DNA of 64,000 nt from Pestalotiopsis fici W106-1. Lineage: Eukaryota > Ascomycota > Sordariomycetes > Amphisphaeriales > Sporocadaceae. The position numbers and the translations under genes are program-made. Every line of letters starts with the position of its first letter. The first letter of the stretch is position 1. This document shows, piece after piece, positions 46,201 through 57,323 of the stretch. The notes under the pieces are model-generated. The model saw nothing but the letters and a program-made list of their open reading frames with translations, was not told the origin of the DNA and ran no database searches. The stretch is taken from positions 5,893,888 through 5,957,887 of the forward strand of contig NW_006917092.1 of the NCBI RefSeq assembly GCF_000516985.1. The letters run 5' to 3'.

Positions 46201-47267
46201 TACAAGCTTTCGATAATGGCCTCTGACGTCGGGTCAGTCCAGGTAAGCAGCTGGCCCAGAACCATGGGATGTGTTTTATGCAGTTCATGGAACAAAACAA
46301 GCAAATGTTCTCCACGATCCGTCATGTAAGAATTGTGATAGGGTTCAGTCAGCGCTTGGCATAACTTGTTTGACACTTGGAACAAAATCGTTCTCAACAG
46401 CTGTGCGGCTGTTCCTCCACTGTTTGAGGGAGTCAAAGGTATTGTTGATCGCCACGAGTTGTGAAGCATCCATGAGAGATCCACTGCACCGGACGGTGAC
46501 TCGCGTGACGATACATAAATTGCCCGAGCGAAATCAAAGGACCTTTTGTTCTTCATGGCAGGCAGCAAGCCAATGTTTTGCACAGTGTGGGCCAGCAAGT
46601 GTATCAGTCTTGTCGACTGTGGCAAAGCTGGTCCATGGGTTAATATCCTTGATCTATCCTAGCTCCATGCTCAGAGTGCTGGATGTACCTACTTATGGTG
46701 AAGCGCCGTTCAAATTGCAGCCACGGTAAGGACTCAGGCCAGTCAATAGAGAGCTCGAAACCTCGCGAAGTAGCGAAGTGCACGAGATGACCGTTTGACG
46801 GTTCCGGACTAGGCGCTGCGACTCAAGATCAGCTTCCCTATTCCAAATGAATCGAAATATTGTGTGTACGACCCACCTCTGCCAAACTTGCGAGCCAAGG
46901 ACATATCAGGTTGATATCTTTGCAATGCTCTATTGAGACGAGATCTTGCAAGAAGAACCCCATCGACGTAGACATTGGGGTTCTGCTGTGTTCTGTTTTG
47001 TTTTCGATGTTGGTGGCTGATGTACTCCCACTCTTCTCTCTTCATGTATTTTCGGGCGCCCCATATTTTGAGCCTATGTTCGTATTGATGCTTTCTATGT
47101 CATTATCAATATAATATACACAGATGATGCTCGACAGGAATGGTCGCTCACTTCCTATCAAATCCGCGAGACGTTGACATGAAGTCTACCACCTGGTCGA
47201 GGGTCAGGTCCTCAATCATGTAAAGGCGGAGGATTTCCTCCTTGTAAGGCTCCCATTGCTTTGCCAT
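43215..47267 (-). CDS. Clr5-domain protein with many ankyrin repeats, 4 exons
   Basis: Exons 47267-47152, 47094-46877, 46815-46693 and 46627-43215 join in phase for 1,289 residues. The first two exons encode the Clr5 domain: MAKQWEPYKEEILRLYMIED, then LTLDQVVDFM and, after the intron, HQYEHRLKIWGARKYMKREE. The long last exon encodes a poorly conserved middle region and then ankyrin-like repeats, for example TPLQWAASVCDVKLATVLLK, LEWAVRSDRLELVELFLKAG, FTLAIIRGNLAIASLLLDKG and LQLAANLGMIDAVELLLTAG. The Clr5 domain is named from a fission-yeast silencing factor, but in filamentous fungi it occurs in large variable families of unknown function. A nuclear or recognition role is inferred only. Donor GTGGGT at the end of exon 2 is the least certain junction. 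Confidence 0.82.
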
Positions 47268-48349
47268 TGTCAAGCTGAAGCTTCTGTTGGGGTGTAAAAG
47301 AGGGGCCAGGAGATATGAGTCTGGCAAGGCGGCTCTCAGACCGTCACACAGCTATGGTGACAAACATCAAGCTTGAAGGAATAGTACGACAAGAAAGGCT
47401 GGCAAAAAACTGAGAGGGATGGCCCAGGACGAAAATGGCGGGCCATGATGGCTTCAAGTACCCACCTGCGCAGCCTGATGTACTTACAATGAGGCGGAGT
47501 GTATGCAATCCCCTGTCGGGTGGGAAGGGCCCAACTGCATATATTATTGGTCCATGTCAAAACCAGAATCTGCAGTTTAGGTACGACCAACGCTAGCAGC
47601 TCTCCATGCGACAGGATATGAGTGACCAGATGATGGCCATCCATTGGCTGATTCCAAAACTCGAATATGCAGCTCCTGTACAACCACACCTGCCCGTGTC
47701 AAAAGGTGCTCATCCGCAGACGCCGAGAGATCTGAGCGGTGCGTTTGATTGGGCAGCACCAGAACCAGAAACACACTTTGCATTTGATAAAAGCGTTCGG
47801 CATGGCAGTCCCAAATTGGCAACGTCTATTATTCGCCGACTTCAAAACCAGAAAATCAACATTGCCCCACAGGCTATATTCACGATGATGAAGGCTTGGC
47901 ATCTTGCTCGAGCGGTAGGCTCTACAAGACTTCTCATTACCTAAATAAGCAGTACATTTGCGACACCATCACCATTACTTTATATACTCATTATTACAAC
48001 ATTATAAAAAGCAGGCATTCATATAATTCCAATTATTATACACGAAAAGTCTTTGTGACTGGTCGTCAAATATGTCACATATTTCAATAAAAGCTAGGAT
48101 TGTTCATAAGGTTATTATGATGGGCGATTGAGTTCTATTCAGTATATGTTGTTATTTTTCAATCGAAAAAGAGACTTCACTCGTTTCATGTGCTTTGTCA
48201 TCGGAATGGATGAATTATTTTTGCAGTCTATTGAGGGTAGCGCACTGCGCCTCATATCATTCGAGGCATTTTGTTTGATTCTGCAAAAATGGTCGTATGA
48301 TTTGTATATAGAACCTGCCCAAAACCGACTGTTTGACCCAGCAGCCGTC
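47268..48349. other. Intergenic in accessory island, AT-rich toward 48,000
   Basis: About 1.08 kb. The stretch 47,950-48,120 is strongly AT-rich. A plus-strand 112-codon frame (47606-47944) is present but lacks any recognisable motif. Confidence 0.5.
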
Positions 48350-49090
48350 TCATGATCCAGGAGGAAGCTGATCAAGTTGCCGAAAGAGCGACTCTGTATC
48401 CTCCTGTTGGAAAGGCTTGAATCGACTATAAATCGAACACGATGACGGTGTCCATTCCACCAAGGCATCTGTCAGCTCGGCACGCAACTTTTGGTCCAGA
48501 TCACACCGCGCAACTACAATGCCCGGTTTTCCCTCCTCAAACCGGTCAATGATCTTGGTAGTCTCGGCATTGGCCCCTAAAATGCGCCACGTGTCCTCGG
48601 GCACCATGGTTGCGCGCACCTCGCCGTCGACCACGGCGTCAATTTGACCCTGCCACGCCTTGACGGGGCGCATATCCAAAAACTCGTCAGCGCACATCCC
48701 TTTACGGTGGAGCATCACAATCGGTGGAAAGTAGCTCGACGTGCATGACTTGTTAATGTAGCCATAACTAGCACCCCGGAGATCCACGAGGCTCGTCGCG
48801 GGATCGTCCCGGCGCACTACTAGGACGCTCGGAAGGTCTGTTTTGCCGGTGAATTTGGAGGTTGGGATCACCAGCCCGCTATAGTGGCGGTCGCCGTCGC
48901 GGAGGGAACGGTGCCAGTCGGCCGATGGAATATACGCAATGTCAGGCTTGTGCGCTCTGATCTCTCGGCCGATCAGGGGTAGATCCGTGGTCTCGTGGTA
49001 GGTGACGTTGAAGTCACGCAGTACCTTGGCCACTTTCTCATCCTCTGTGTTGATGGGAAGATTACTATCAATGAGAAACGTACAGCCCAT
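48350..49090 (-). CDS. PhnD-like substrate-binding-domain protein (bacterial ABC-transporter type)
   Basis: A single exon of 246 residues; the start is the first ATG (49090-49088). The sequence fits the phosphonate/phosphate periplasmic-binding (PhnD-like) fold: KPDIAYIPSADWHRSL near 50-65, then SVLVVRRDDPATSLVDLRGA and YGYINKSCTSSYFPP near 95-125, where bacterial PhnD proteins read a domain-linking 'sxxDLrGkrva...sxSg' motif. It continues with VDGEVRATMVPEDTW. Unlike bacterial homologues it has no signal or lipoprotein peptide, so it should be cytosolic and cannot act as a classical uptake receptor. No transporter permease or ATPase is nearby. Old horizontal transfer is possible but is inferred. 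The ligand is unknown. Confidence 0.65.
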   Translation of the reverse strand: MGCTFLIDSNLPINTEDEKVAKVLRDFNVTYHETTDLPLIGREIRAHKPDIAYIPSADWHRSLRDGDRHYSGLVIPTSKFTGKTDLPSVLVVRRDDPATSLVDLRGASYGYINKSCTSSYFPPIVMLHRKGMCADEFLDMRPVKAWQGQIDAVVDGEVRATMVPEDTWRILGANAETTKIIDRFEEGKPGIVVARCDLDQKLRAELTDALVEWTPSSCSIYSRFKPFQQEDTESLFRQLDQLPPGS

Positions 49091-49554
49091 ACTTGAAAAT
49101 TAAAACCAAATAGGAAATGTCGAAAGAGGACTAAACGTTAGATGGGAATCAGGAATTTCATGTGCTTTCATGAGATTGCCTTTTGTGGCGCTGCAAATAC
49201 GACAACTGTCGGGACATGATATATGACCGCTCACCGGACCGCCCGGGCCGGGACATCTTAACGTTGACGGGAATAATGAAACAACATAGAAAAAGTGGTG
49301 TGGCTTAGTAAGGTATACTGCCTTTAAGTTTGGCGTTGTCATACTAGTCGAGTCTGCACGTTGCTTGAACACCACCATTATGTACGTAGTATATCAAATT
49401 ACAATAGCCATTATATCTTGCGTAATTGATACATTGGCCAGCTCCACTGCCTTAAAAACAATAAACATTGATTTATTCGTAACGAAATATATCATGAACA
49501 AAGGCTGGTAAAGCCGCGACCCTCCCGAAACTTACCTGAGGAAGAGCAAAAGGG
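49091..49554. other. Intergenic in accessory island
   Basis: About 460 AT-rich bases, with no gene seen. Confidence 0.5.
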
Positions 49555-50250
49555 TCATGTAGCTCTGGCACCCACCTCTTGCCTCGCCAAAGCCCTCGCC
49601 CTCTCGACAATGATCCCCCTCCACCCCGGCTCAACAGAGCTATGCTCAATCAGCACACCCTTGAAGCCAGCCCGGGCTCTCCTCGCCAACTCGGATCGTC
49701 TAGGCCGCTGCGCCAACCGCTTGTCCGCATCATCCTCGTCGCATATCCGCCCAAACTCGGTCAAGAGCGCCCGGCTGTCCATTCCGTCAATCTCCCACCG
49801 CCTCCCCATGTAGCCCCGGACCTTCCACTGCTTACCGGCATCGGCGGCTCGTCTGCGTCTGCTCGAAGCCTTGGCCTTGACGACGTCGACGCCAGTGTCT
49901 TGGTCCGTCTGGTCATCTCTCACCACCCTGCGCCGCCGGATCGGCCGGGTTTGTCTCTCGGACCGCCGGGCGCGCCGTCCCTCGCATTTCAACGCCGACC
50001 AGCACAAGGTACAGAGGTCACCGCGGGCCGGGACACGTAGGCTCGCCGCTTGGCAAGGACGGGAGAGGCAACGCCGCGAGGGAGAGCAAAGATGCCGGCA
50101 TCCCAGGAAATAGTGCTGATCCCTGTCCGTACACACCTCTCCGTCCTTGAATGAAGACGATGCGGATGGTACGGCGATCGCGTTACGTCTGAACTTGGCC
50201 ATCGAAGGCAGGGACCAGAGCTGGTCTCTTTCAAGCGCTGTTTGGTTCAT
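49555..50250 (-). CDS. Hypothetical basic protein, Cys-containing N-terminal half
   Basis: A single open frame of 231 residues with high GC, unlike the AT-rich flanks, which supports coding. The start may be the ATG at 50250 or M17. The N-terminal part has a Cys/His cluster (YFLGCRHLCSPSRRC, then CQAA, and DLCTLCWSALKCEG) that could bind zinc. The centre is very basic (RRARRSERQTRPIRRRR, ASSRRRRAADAG). The C-terminal part has GRRWEIDGMDSRALLTEFG. I do not recognise the family. A nuclear location would fit the basic composition. It is the last gene of the island before condensin. Confidence 0.5.
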   Translation of the reverse strand: MNQTALERDQLWSLPSMAKFRRNAIAVPSASSSFKDGEVCTDRDQHYFLGCRHLCSPSRRCLSRPCQAASLRVPARGDLCTLCWSALKCEGRRARRSERQTRPIRRRRVVRDDQTDQDTGVDVVKAKASSRRRRAADAGKQWKVRGYMGRRWEIDGMDSRALLTEFGRICDEDDADKRLAQRPRRSELARRARAGFKGVLIEHSSVEPGWRGIIVERARALARQEVGARAT

Positions 50251-50752
50251 GTTATAGATATTGTTTAATGCTCAAATTATTGTGCAGAAGTGACTCGAAG
50301 TTATCAATTTTAGACAATGTTGGCAAAGGGGACCTTGAAATCTCAATACTGATGTATGAATATTAATGTCAGTATCCATGTGCGCGTGGTACTACCTTAC
50401 CTTTTATACCTGTACGAGAAATCTCAAAGGCCTTTGTGACTTGCCATTCACTAAGAGATCATTGCCTTTGTAGGCATTGTCAATGTTCAACACAAAGCTT
50501 TTATGCTAATTGTTTCATCTCATGACTGCAGCAGCATGATGCGCAGGCAAGTAGTCACATTGAGACTTTTGAACAAGGATCCTCAATTGCAACATTGAGT
50601 GGTAAACAAAATTGACAGTGATATCTTGAGCCGACAGCAACGGCAACGCCAACAACTCCAGATCTCCATTCAATGCATCCATATTCCGCGTTCCTGTCTC
50701 GTGGTAGCAGAACCACAAGACCTCATTCCACGTTAAATCGTCAAACAAATAT
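50251..50752. other. Intergenic, 3' of condensin gene
   Basis: About 500 bases. The condensin frame appears to extend into it only by reading through its last intron; the true stop is at 50753-50755. Confidence 0.6.
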
Positions 50753-53700
50753 CTATGCCGAAGCCTGGATGATTTTGAAGCCTTCTGTGACAACCTTGGT
50801 AATCTCTTCGTTCTTGTGCTGCAGTTGACTGAGCGCAAAAGCAACATCGTTCCATTGGCGCTCGGTTTCGCAGCGAGCAAGACGGGCAGCGAGCTTGTCG
50901 GCCAACTGTCTGGCATGCTTGTCCTGTAAAGCGTGTCAATATAGGCATAAGAGACAAGTGGGAGCAATGTGCATACCTTTTCGACAAAGCCAAGCAAGAA
51001 CTTGATGACTCGCTTGAAGCTGTCTTCCTCCAATTCACCCGCAGACAACAAGCTGAACATGTCGACAAAGTGATTGTACACGGCATTGTCCTTGGTACTG
51101 AGCTCGCTGAAGAACATGCGGGCAAGATCTGCAATGCGCTTATCGCTGTCCTCAAGACACTTGGCCATCTCACCCAGCTGGCCCTTGACCTTGACTTGTC
51201 CTGCCAGGATCAGGAATGTAAGAGTCATCAAGCAAGTACGCTTCACGGACAGGTCTGAATCTGCCAGACGACGGTACAAGAAGTCGGTGTTTTCGTCAAT
51301 CAGGTGGTTGAAGCAAACGGCCATGTCACCAAGAGCAATGACAACATTGGATCTGACGGTTGGGTCGGGGCTTCGCTCCATGATGGTAATGAGCAGTGGC
51401 AAGTGTTCCTCGCAGTACTCTGAGCTGACACACATGAGCTTGGCGAGAGCCAGTGTAGCAGCAGCTTGCAATCCCTTGTCCTTGTAGATATCACTTCTTG
51501 AGCAGATCTCTGCAACCATTGGCCCAAAGTTGGCCAGGAGGGACTGAGGTCCAAACAGCAATTCGCGCTCGCGGATATGGGCCATGGCCTCGGTAAAATC
51601 ATCCTCGGTGGTACCACCAATGAGGTCAAGCTCATCGCCCTCGTCCTCTTGCGCCGGCGCGGGCGTCTTGGACTTGCGACCTTTGGTTTTTGGTGCAGGA
51701 GCTTCGGCAGCAGGCTCACTCGAGGCCAACTTCTCCTTTTCTTGCTTTCTCCGCTTGAAGTCAAGCTCGCACAACTCGAGGTGAACGATTTGCTTGATGG
51801 CAACGTGCCCCACGACAAAGAGCAGCTGTGACAAAGCGATGGCTGCCTTTTGTTTTGGCTCTGCAGGTTGCTCCGAAGGTGTGCGATTCACAGTTTGAGT
51901 AGGCTCGTTCAAAGCAACCGTCAAGCCTTGGGGGTCTGCCATTGGTGATGTGCTGGTCGCGTCCGTATCACGCGATACTGGTCTCGATCCTGACTTTTGC
52001 TGAGGGGCAAAGACGGCCTTGGTCTTGTGTCGAATGATTTCGCCACAGAGGGTATCTGGATGCTTGGCAAGGGCATAGATGGCGTTGATAGCTTGCTCGG
52101 CTACACCGAACCACTCTTTGCTGTCGCTTGGCACATCAGTGATGGCGGCAAGCCTGGCCAGCACAGCGTGGTCGTTTGGAAGACGGTTGAACTTGACCGT
52201 CGACTCCTTGGCCTGACGACCGACTGGGTTGAGCCTGCGCAGAGCGATGCAGGTAAACTTGGCCAACTGCAAATCATTTCGACCGTGCGAACCAAGACCA
52301 GTCCGAAGCATGGTCTCCATCTCACCAACCACAATCTCAGGATTCGCAGTTGCGAGCATTCCTAGGACGATAATGGCACCACGTCTCTGAGATCGTGATA
52401 TCTCACGTTTATGGTAGCCATAGACCTCCCAGAGCTTGGTGATAACAAGATCCGAAATCATACCACCCTTCATCATTGTAGCAAGAAGCTGCTCGAGACT
52501 GGTGAGCTCAGCAGGGGTCGTGCCAGAGGTCAAACTGATCATGTTTCGTGCGACGTAAATGGCAGCGTCGTTCAGGGTAAAGTGATCCGGCGCTTCAAAG
52601 AAGAGTCGCTTGTAACAGTCGATGAGGTGTGTCTGTACTCCCTTACCTTCATCGCTGTTGCCCTTGGTCCAGATCAAGCGAAGCATACGTCGGATTCCAA
52701 TCATGTTGTCTTCGACATTGTAGGCATTGCAGACTTCAAAGTAATCCATGGCTTCAATGACTTCCGACTTGTTCCTAGAGCCAAGAAGTTGGCACACAGT
52801 AGACGTCGAGTCGTGGAGAACATCGATAAACTTGAGGGCATCCGAGTAGTATCTCTTGGTGAGGGTCAGCTTTTCGATAGCCTCGGATGTTGCTGCGTCT
52901 TCTTGGGCCTTGCGAACAATGGCTTGCTTCTCCTCTTCTGTAAGGTCTGTTGGGTCCCTGGCCTTTTGTGGGGATTCCACCTGTGTGGGCTCGTCGACAA
53001 GGTTGCCGTTGATCGTCGTATCTCCGAGACCAGGCTCACCAGCTGGAGGTTGGAGGGCTGCGAGCTCCGAGTCGACCTTGTCAAGACGCTCCTGCCAGTC
53101 CTTGCGTGCGAGTTGAGCACCGTGCAAGACGGTAAAAGGATGAGTCTTGATCAGTGTAGCCAGCAACTTCACAGCATTCCTTCGAACATGACTGCTCTTG
53201 TCTGACAAGCTGCGCGAGGCCAATTCGGCAGCCTTTTGTCGCCTCTTGGGAAACTTTTGGTCCAGTTCAGAGAGCTTGGTATACACTTGAATGGCACGAC
53301 ATCTACAGTAAGGGTTAATATCCAAGAAACGCTCCTCGAGCACATCAAAGAATGCGTTTAATTGCGACTTGTGGTTTTCACTTCGCTCCTCCTGCTGGGA
53401 CAAGTGCGCAATCATGTTACCGCAGACCTCGATGAGCGAGCAGCGAAGAGTGTACGACTTGACTTGATGTTAGCACGGTCGATACGCGCAGGGTCACGGA
53501 ACGCACTTCACTGTCCAGTTGCTTGGCAAGCATTGTCATCTGCTTGATTACCAATCTAGGGGCAAGCTCCGACAGCTTGACGATGAAGGCCGAGACCGAT
53601 TTGGGGCCTCGTGTGTCGTTGGTACTGAACTCCTTGTTGCTCAGTTCTCGCAAACTTTCATCGGCTAATTGAGGGTAATCGTATTGATCGGACAGAATAT

Positions 53701-54698
53701 TTAGAAACTCGGCCATGGGCTCGGACAAATGCTCGAAATAGGTCAAGTTTTGCACAATCGAAATTTGGGCGGCTGGTGGCATGTCAGTCTGCGAACTTGG
53801 TATCAGCAAAATCGAGTCTATTGAACCCACCATATCCATGGCCGTGATGCTTGACGGCAATGCAAAGCACCTTCCAGGCGTGCATGCGGATGTGCGTGTT
53901 CTTGCAGCGCTGCTCGCTCTCGAGAATCATGTACACGGGCCTGGTGAGAAGACCGATGAAGGTGTCGCGCTCGCTTGTCGTCAAGAAGATCTTGCTTAGC
54001 TTGACACGCATCACCTTGGCCATGATATCGAGCGCCGTTTGCAACTGCGCGGCGCTGTCCCACACGGCGTCTTTGCCAGTAGTCTTGGACTTGGCGCCCT
54101 TGCCCCTGGCGCGGGCGACGGGGGCAGTGGAGGACTTCTCGGCGGCCTTGATCTCGACGCAGGCAATGGCCCACTGAAGCAGGAATCCATAAACCTCGAG
54201 GAGCATCTTGTGGTGGGCGATGATGTCCTGCTCGTCCGGGTTTTCGAGGTCATTGTTGACGGCGTCGGCCTCGGCCGCCAAGCCGCTCATGATCAGATCA
54301 AAGATCTTACTGAGGGCATGGGTGGGCAGAAATTGCACGGATCTGGATTGGACGAATAGCTCAGAAATGGGTACTTCTTGCACGCGGGAGGAACTTCTAC
54401 GACGTGGAGAAAAGAGGCCAGGAGGGTTGTCGGTGGGTAGGGGATCAAGGGAAGTGGGAGCGCACTTTAGTAGGAACTGCAACGAGTCGAAGTATGCGCT
54501 GCGGGTTATGAAGTCTGGATTCTCGGCCACGGCGTCCACTATCGAGTTGAGCACCGGGTTGATGACGGCGTTGGTGAGGGTTTCCGGATCGTTCTCGCAA
54601 TCGACCAGGGCACTATCGGCCTCTGGGGTCGGCACGCTGGCCGGATCGCTCATATAATGCTTGAGCGCATCATTGATGTCGAAGTTGATGACATCCAT
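50753..54698 (-). CDS. CND1: Condensin complex subunit 1 (CAP-D2/Ycs4/Cnd1), 4 exons
   Basis: Exons 54698-53831, 53772-53507, 53457-50977 and 50923-50753 join in phase for 1,261 residues, normal for this subunit. The N-terminal region begins DVINFDINDALKHYM. HEAT-repeat segments include HVRRNAVKLLATLIKTHPF and TVRSNVVIALGDMAVCFNHL, the latter followed by LADSDLSVKRTCLMTLTFLI, the hallmark C-terminal condensin HEAT block. The last exon ends with ALSQLQHKNEEITKVV. Intron 1 uses branch CTGAC nine bases before its acceptor; the alternative acceptor upstream puts a stop in frame. Condensin compacts mitotic chromosomes and acts in rDNA and chromatin organisation. It is divergent from CDC7. Confidence 0.95.
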
Positions 54699-55745
54699 GG
54701 TCGCGAATATGCGCCAAATAGGCCCTTCGATATGGGGTCTCGGTGTCGTATTCTACCTCGGGAGGGACGGGGGGAGGGTCGTCGTCGCCAAAAATTTTAC
54801 CACCAAGAAATGGTCATTGGCCCGTTGTAAACAAAGACGGGGGAGAACAGTGAGGGGAAGGAAGAGAAGTATACAAAGTCGTCGCACCTGTCGCAAACGG
54901 GTGAATCTCGAATTTCGTTGGTCGTCAAATTGGTTGTGTCAGATTAGAAGAGAACGAAAGACGAGGTCATTTGCGACAGCGCTGATCTATCTTGCAAAGC
55001 TGGACGGCAACTGTGGACTGGACGACTGGAATTGGTGTTGACTCTGCCGTCAATAATGGGAATGTCTTTGCCTAATGTGGCTCTAGCAACGGGCTGGGTT
55101 TATTTGTTTTTGTTTGGTTTCTACCCCCCCGGAACGCGGTTGCAAATGAGCGAGGCCCCCGCCTTTTTTCGACAAAGACACTTGGACCCCACCTTTGCCC
55201 ACCTGACAGCCGCAAGATTTTGGGGTGACGGCAACCTGTAGAAGCTCCCTAGACCTTACAATTGACGGCCCAAGGCGCGTCCTAGTACTGAAGTGGTACA
55301 GCGTCCTCACAGCGACTGGGTTCGCCAACCGAGAAGTATTGATGTGCACAGTAGCAACGCCGTTACCAACTGTAAAGTCAACACCAGATGATCTTTCTCC
55401 ACCAGAAATCCTAGTCTTCTTTCAAAATCCGTACAATAATAATACTGCCTTGACCTTTCACCAGGTCAATGGCTTTCTAGCAGCATCCTCGCCCGTATCC
55501 TGTCGTGTTGCGCTGGACTCAAGCTGCGTTGCGTTCCATCTTGCTATTCGGTCGCGAGAAGGAAAATCATTGTCTGCGCTCGTCCTCAGTGCGCCAGCTT
55601 GTATTTGTTGTTGGCTCAGCGATATTACGCAACGCACGGCTTTATACCTTGAAGGCGCTTCCTCGATCTTCGAATTCAGGCATTTGCGACTTCTAATCCC
55701 GCCTAGTGGTCTTGAAGCTACAAGACCAAATAAGACGCGCCTGCA
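54699..55745. other. Divergent promoter of condensin subunit 1 and CDC7
   Basis: A 1,047-base region separating two cell-cycle genes. No gene is seen. Candidate cell-cycle motifs are listed separately. Confidence 0.65.
54711..54718 (-). promoter_or_regulatory. E2F/MBF-like site (TTTGGCGC) next to condensin start
   Basis: On the minus strand the bases read TTTGGCGC, matching the E2F consensus TTTSGCGC, 12 bases upstream of the condensin start codon. CGCGAA lies beside it at 54702-54707, and ACGCGC occurs at 55735-55740 just before the CDC7 start. G1/S regulators bind such motifs. The sites are short and could be chance. Confidence 0.25.
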
Positions 55746-57323
55746 ATGGCGACTTTGAGCCGGAGGAGGGTTGCCAAGGAACCTTTTCAGATCCACGAGG
55801 ACCAACCCGAAGACATGGCGGATAACCTCAATGTCGGCTCGGACGAGAGCTACGCCCAATCGCACTCCCAAGGGTTCCAAGAGATCGACCGCGACCGTAC
55901 CGAGGAAGAGGAGCAACAGGAAGACCAAGAAAATCAAGAAGAGGAAGAGGAACTTGAGCAGGAGCCCGAGCAGGAAGAGGAATGTGACTCTGATTCTTCC
56001 GACGAGAATGAGCCAATCGACCTGACAGTCCAACACGATATGGAGAAGCTGACGCAGGCGTTTCCTGACTTCAGGAAAAACTACCGCTTGCTGAAGCGCA
56101 TTGGCGAAGGTACTGTCCCACTGATGGAACAATAGACGTGTGAAACGCCGGCTAATGATATGTGTTGCTTAGGTACCTTTTCCACGGTGTACAAGGCCGA
56201 AGATCTCCGTTATGACCAGTATAGCAATAGCTGGGATTTGGATGCAAAGGACAGCCATTGGGAACCACCGCCGTTGAAGCTCGCATCCAATGCCCGGTCC
56301 AACTCTAGATCGTTTCCACACAAGAAACAAAGAAAGTTTGTGGCAATCAAAAAGATCTATGTTACATCTTCGCCTTCTCGTATCCTCAACGAAATCGAGC
56401 TGCTACATGATCTCCGCGAATCATTGTCCGTCTGTCCGCTCATCACAGCCTTCCGTGAATCGGACCAAGTAGTTGTCATTTTACCCTATTTCCGTCACCA
56501 AGATTTCCGGAAATACTATTCGAATATGACGATTCCTGATATTCGGGTATATTTGCGGTCTCTATTTACGGCTCTTGCTGCCGTTCATGAAAAAGGCATT
56601 CTGCACAGAGACATCAAACCGACCAACTTTTTATACAACCCAGACAAGCAGCGCGGCGTTCTTGTCGATTTTGGTCTTGCAGAGAGGGAGGGCACAGATA
56701 ACAAGCCTTGTCTATGCCATTTGGACCCGGAATCGCGTAAGCAGCGGATTCGGGCCGGGTATGCGGCAAACACATCGCAAACCGGATCCCAACATGGTTA
56801 TCCCAAGCACGATACCCGACCTTCCAGGCGAGCCAACCGTGCCGGCACACGCGGGTTCCGTGCTCCTGAAGTCTTATTCAAGTGCACGGAACAAACCACC
56901 AAGATCGACATTTGGTCAGCTGGTGTTGTCTTGCTCACCATTCTCTGCAAGCGCTTTCCTTTCTTCAACAGCGCCGACGACGTTGAGGCCATGATTGAAA
57001 TCGCCACCATCTTTGGGTCCAAGCGCATGAAAATAGCTGGTCAATTACACGGCGCTGTTTTCGAGACTACAATCCCCACCATTGGAGAGAGGGGCTTCAG
57101 CTTTGAGAAAATCATGCTTTGGAGCACTTGTCGGAGTGATGGCGTTAGCAAGGACTCATTCCTGACGGAAGAGGAGAAGGGCGCGATCAAATTCCTGGAG
57201 CGATGCTTGGACCTTGACCCAAGCCGACGCATCAGTGCCGAGGAAGCTCTGCAGCACGATTTCCTGCGGATAGATGATGATCCCGAGGGCGACCATGATG
57301 AGGATGATGTTCTAATGGTGTAG
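55746..57323 (+). CDS. CDC7: Cdc7-type protein kinase (DDK catalytic subunit), 2 exons
   Basis: Exons 55746-56109 and 56173-57323 give 504 residues. A Glu-rich acidic stretch at about 58-85 precedes the kinase domain. Kinase motifs are GEGTFSTVYK (120-129, with the intron inside the Gly loop codon), VAIKK (Lys181), HRDIKPTNF (Asp268), DFG (287-289) and GTRGFRAPEVLF. Insertions typical of Cdc7 sit between the ATP-lysine region and the Gly loop (QYSNSWDLDAKDSHWEP) and between DFG and APE (about 60 residues with RKQRIRAGYAANTSQTGSQH). With Dbf4, Cdc7 phosphorylates Mcm2-7 to fire replication origins. A DBF4 gene is not in this window. Confidence 0.94.

Noticed and set aside
47606..47944. 112-codon plus-strand frame
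   Set aside because: Has an ATG and reasonable composition but no motif, and there is no splice support; not enough to call a gene.
52411..53205. 264-codon plus-strand frame
   Set aside because: Antisense shadow of condensin exon 3.
53773..53815. Earlier acceptor for condensin intron 1 (after TTCGCAG)
   Set aside because: It would put a TGA directly in frame; the later CAG acceptor, preceded by CTGAC, keeps the frame.
55458..56132. 224-codon minus-strand frame
   Set aside because: Leu/Phe-rich antisense of the Glu-rich CDC7 N-terminus; its hydrophobic look is an artefact.
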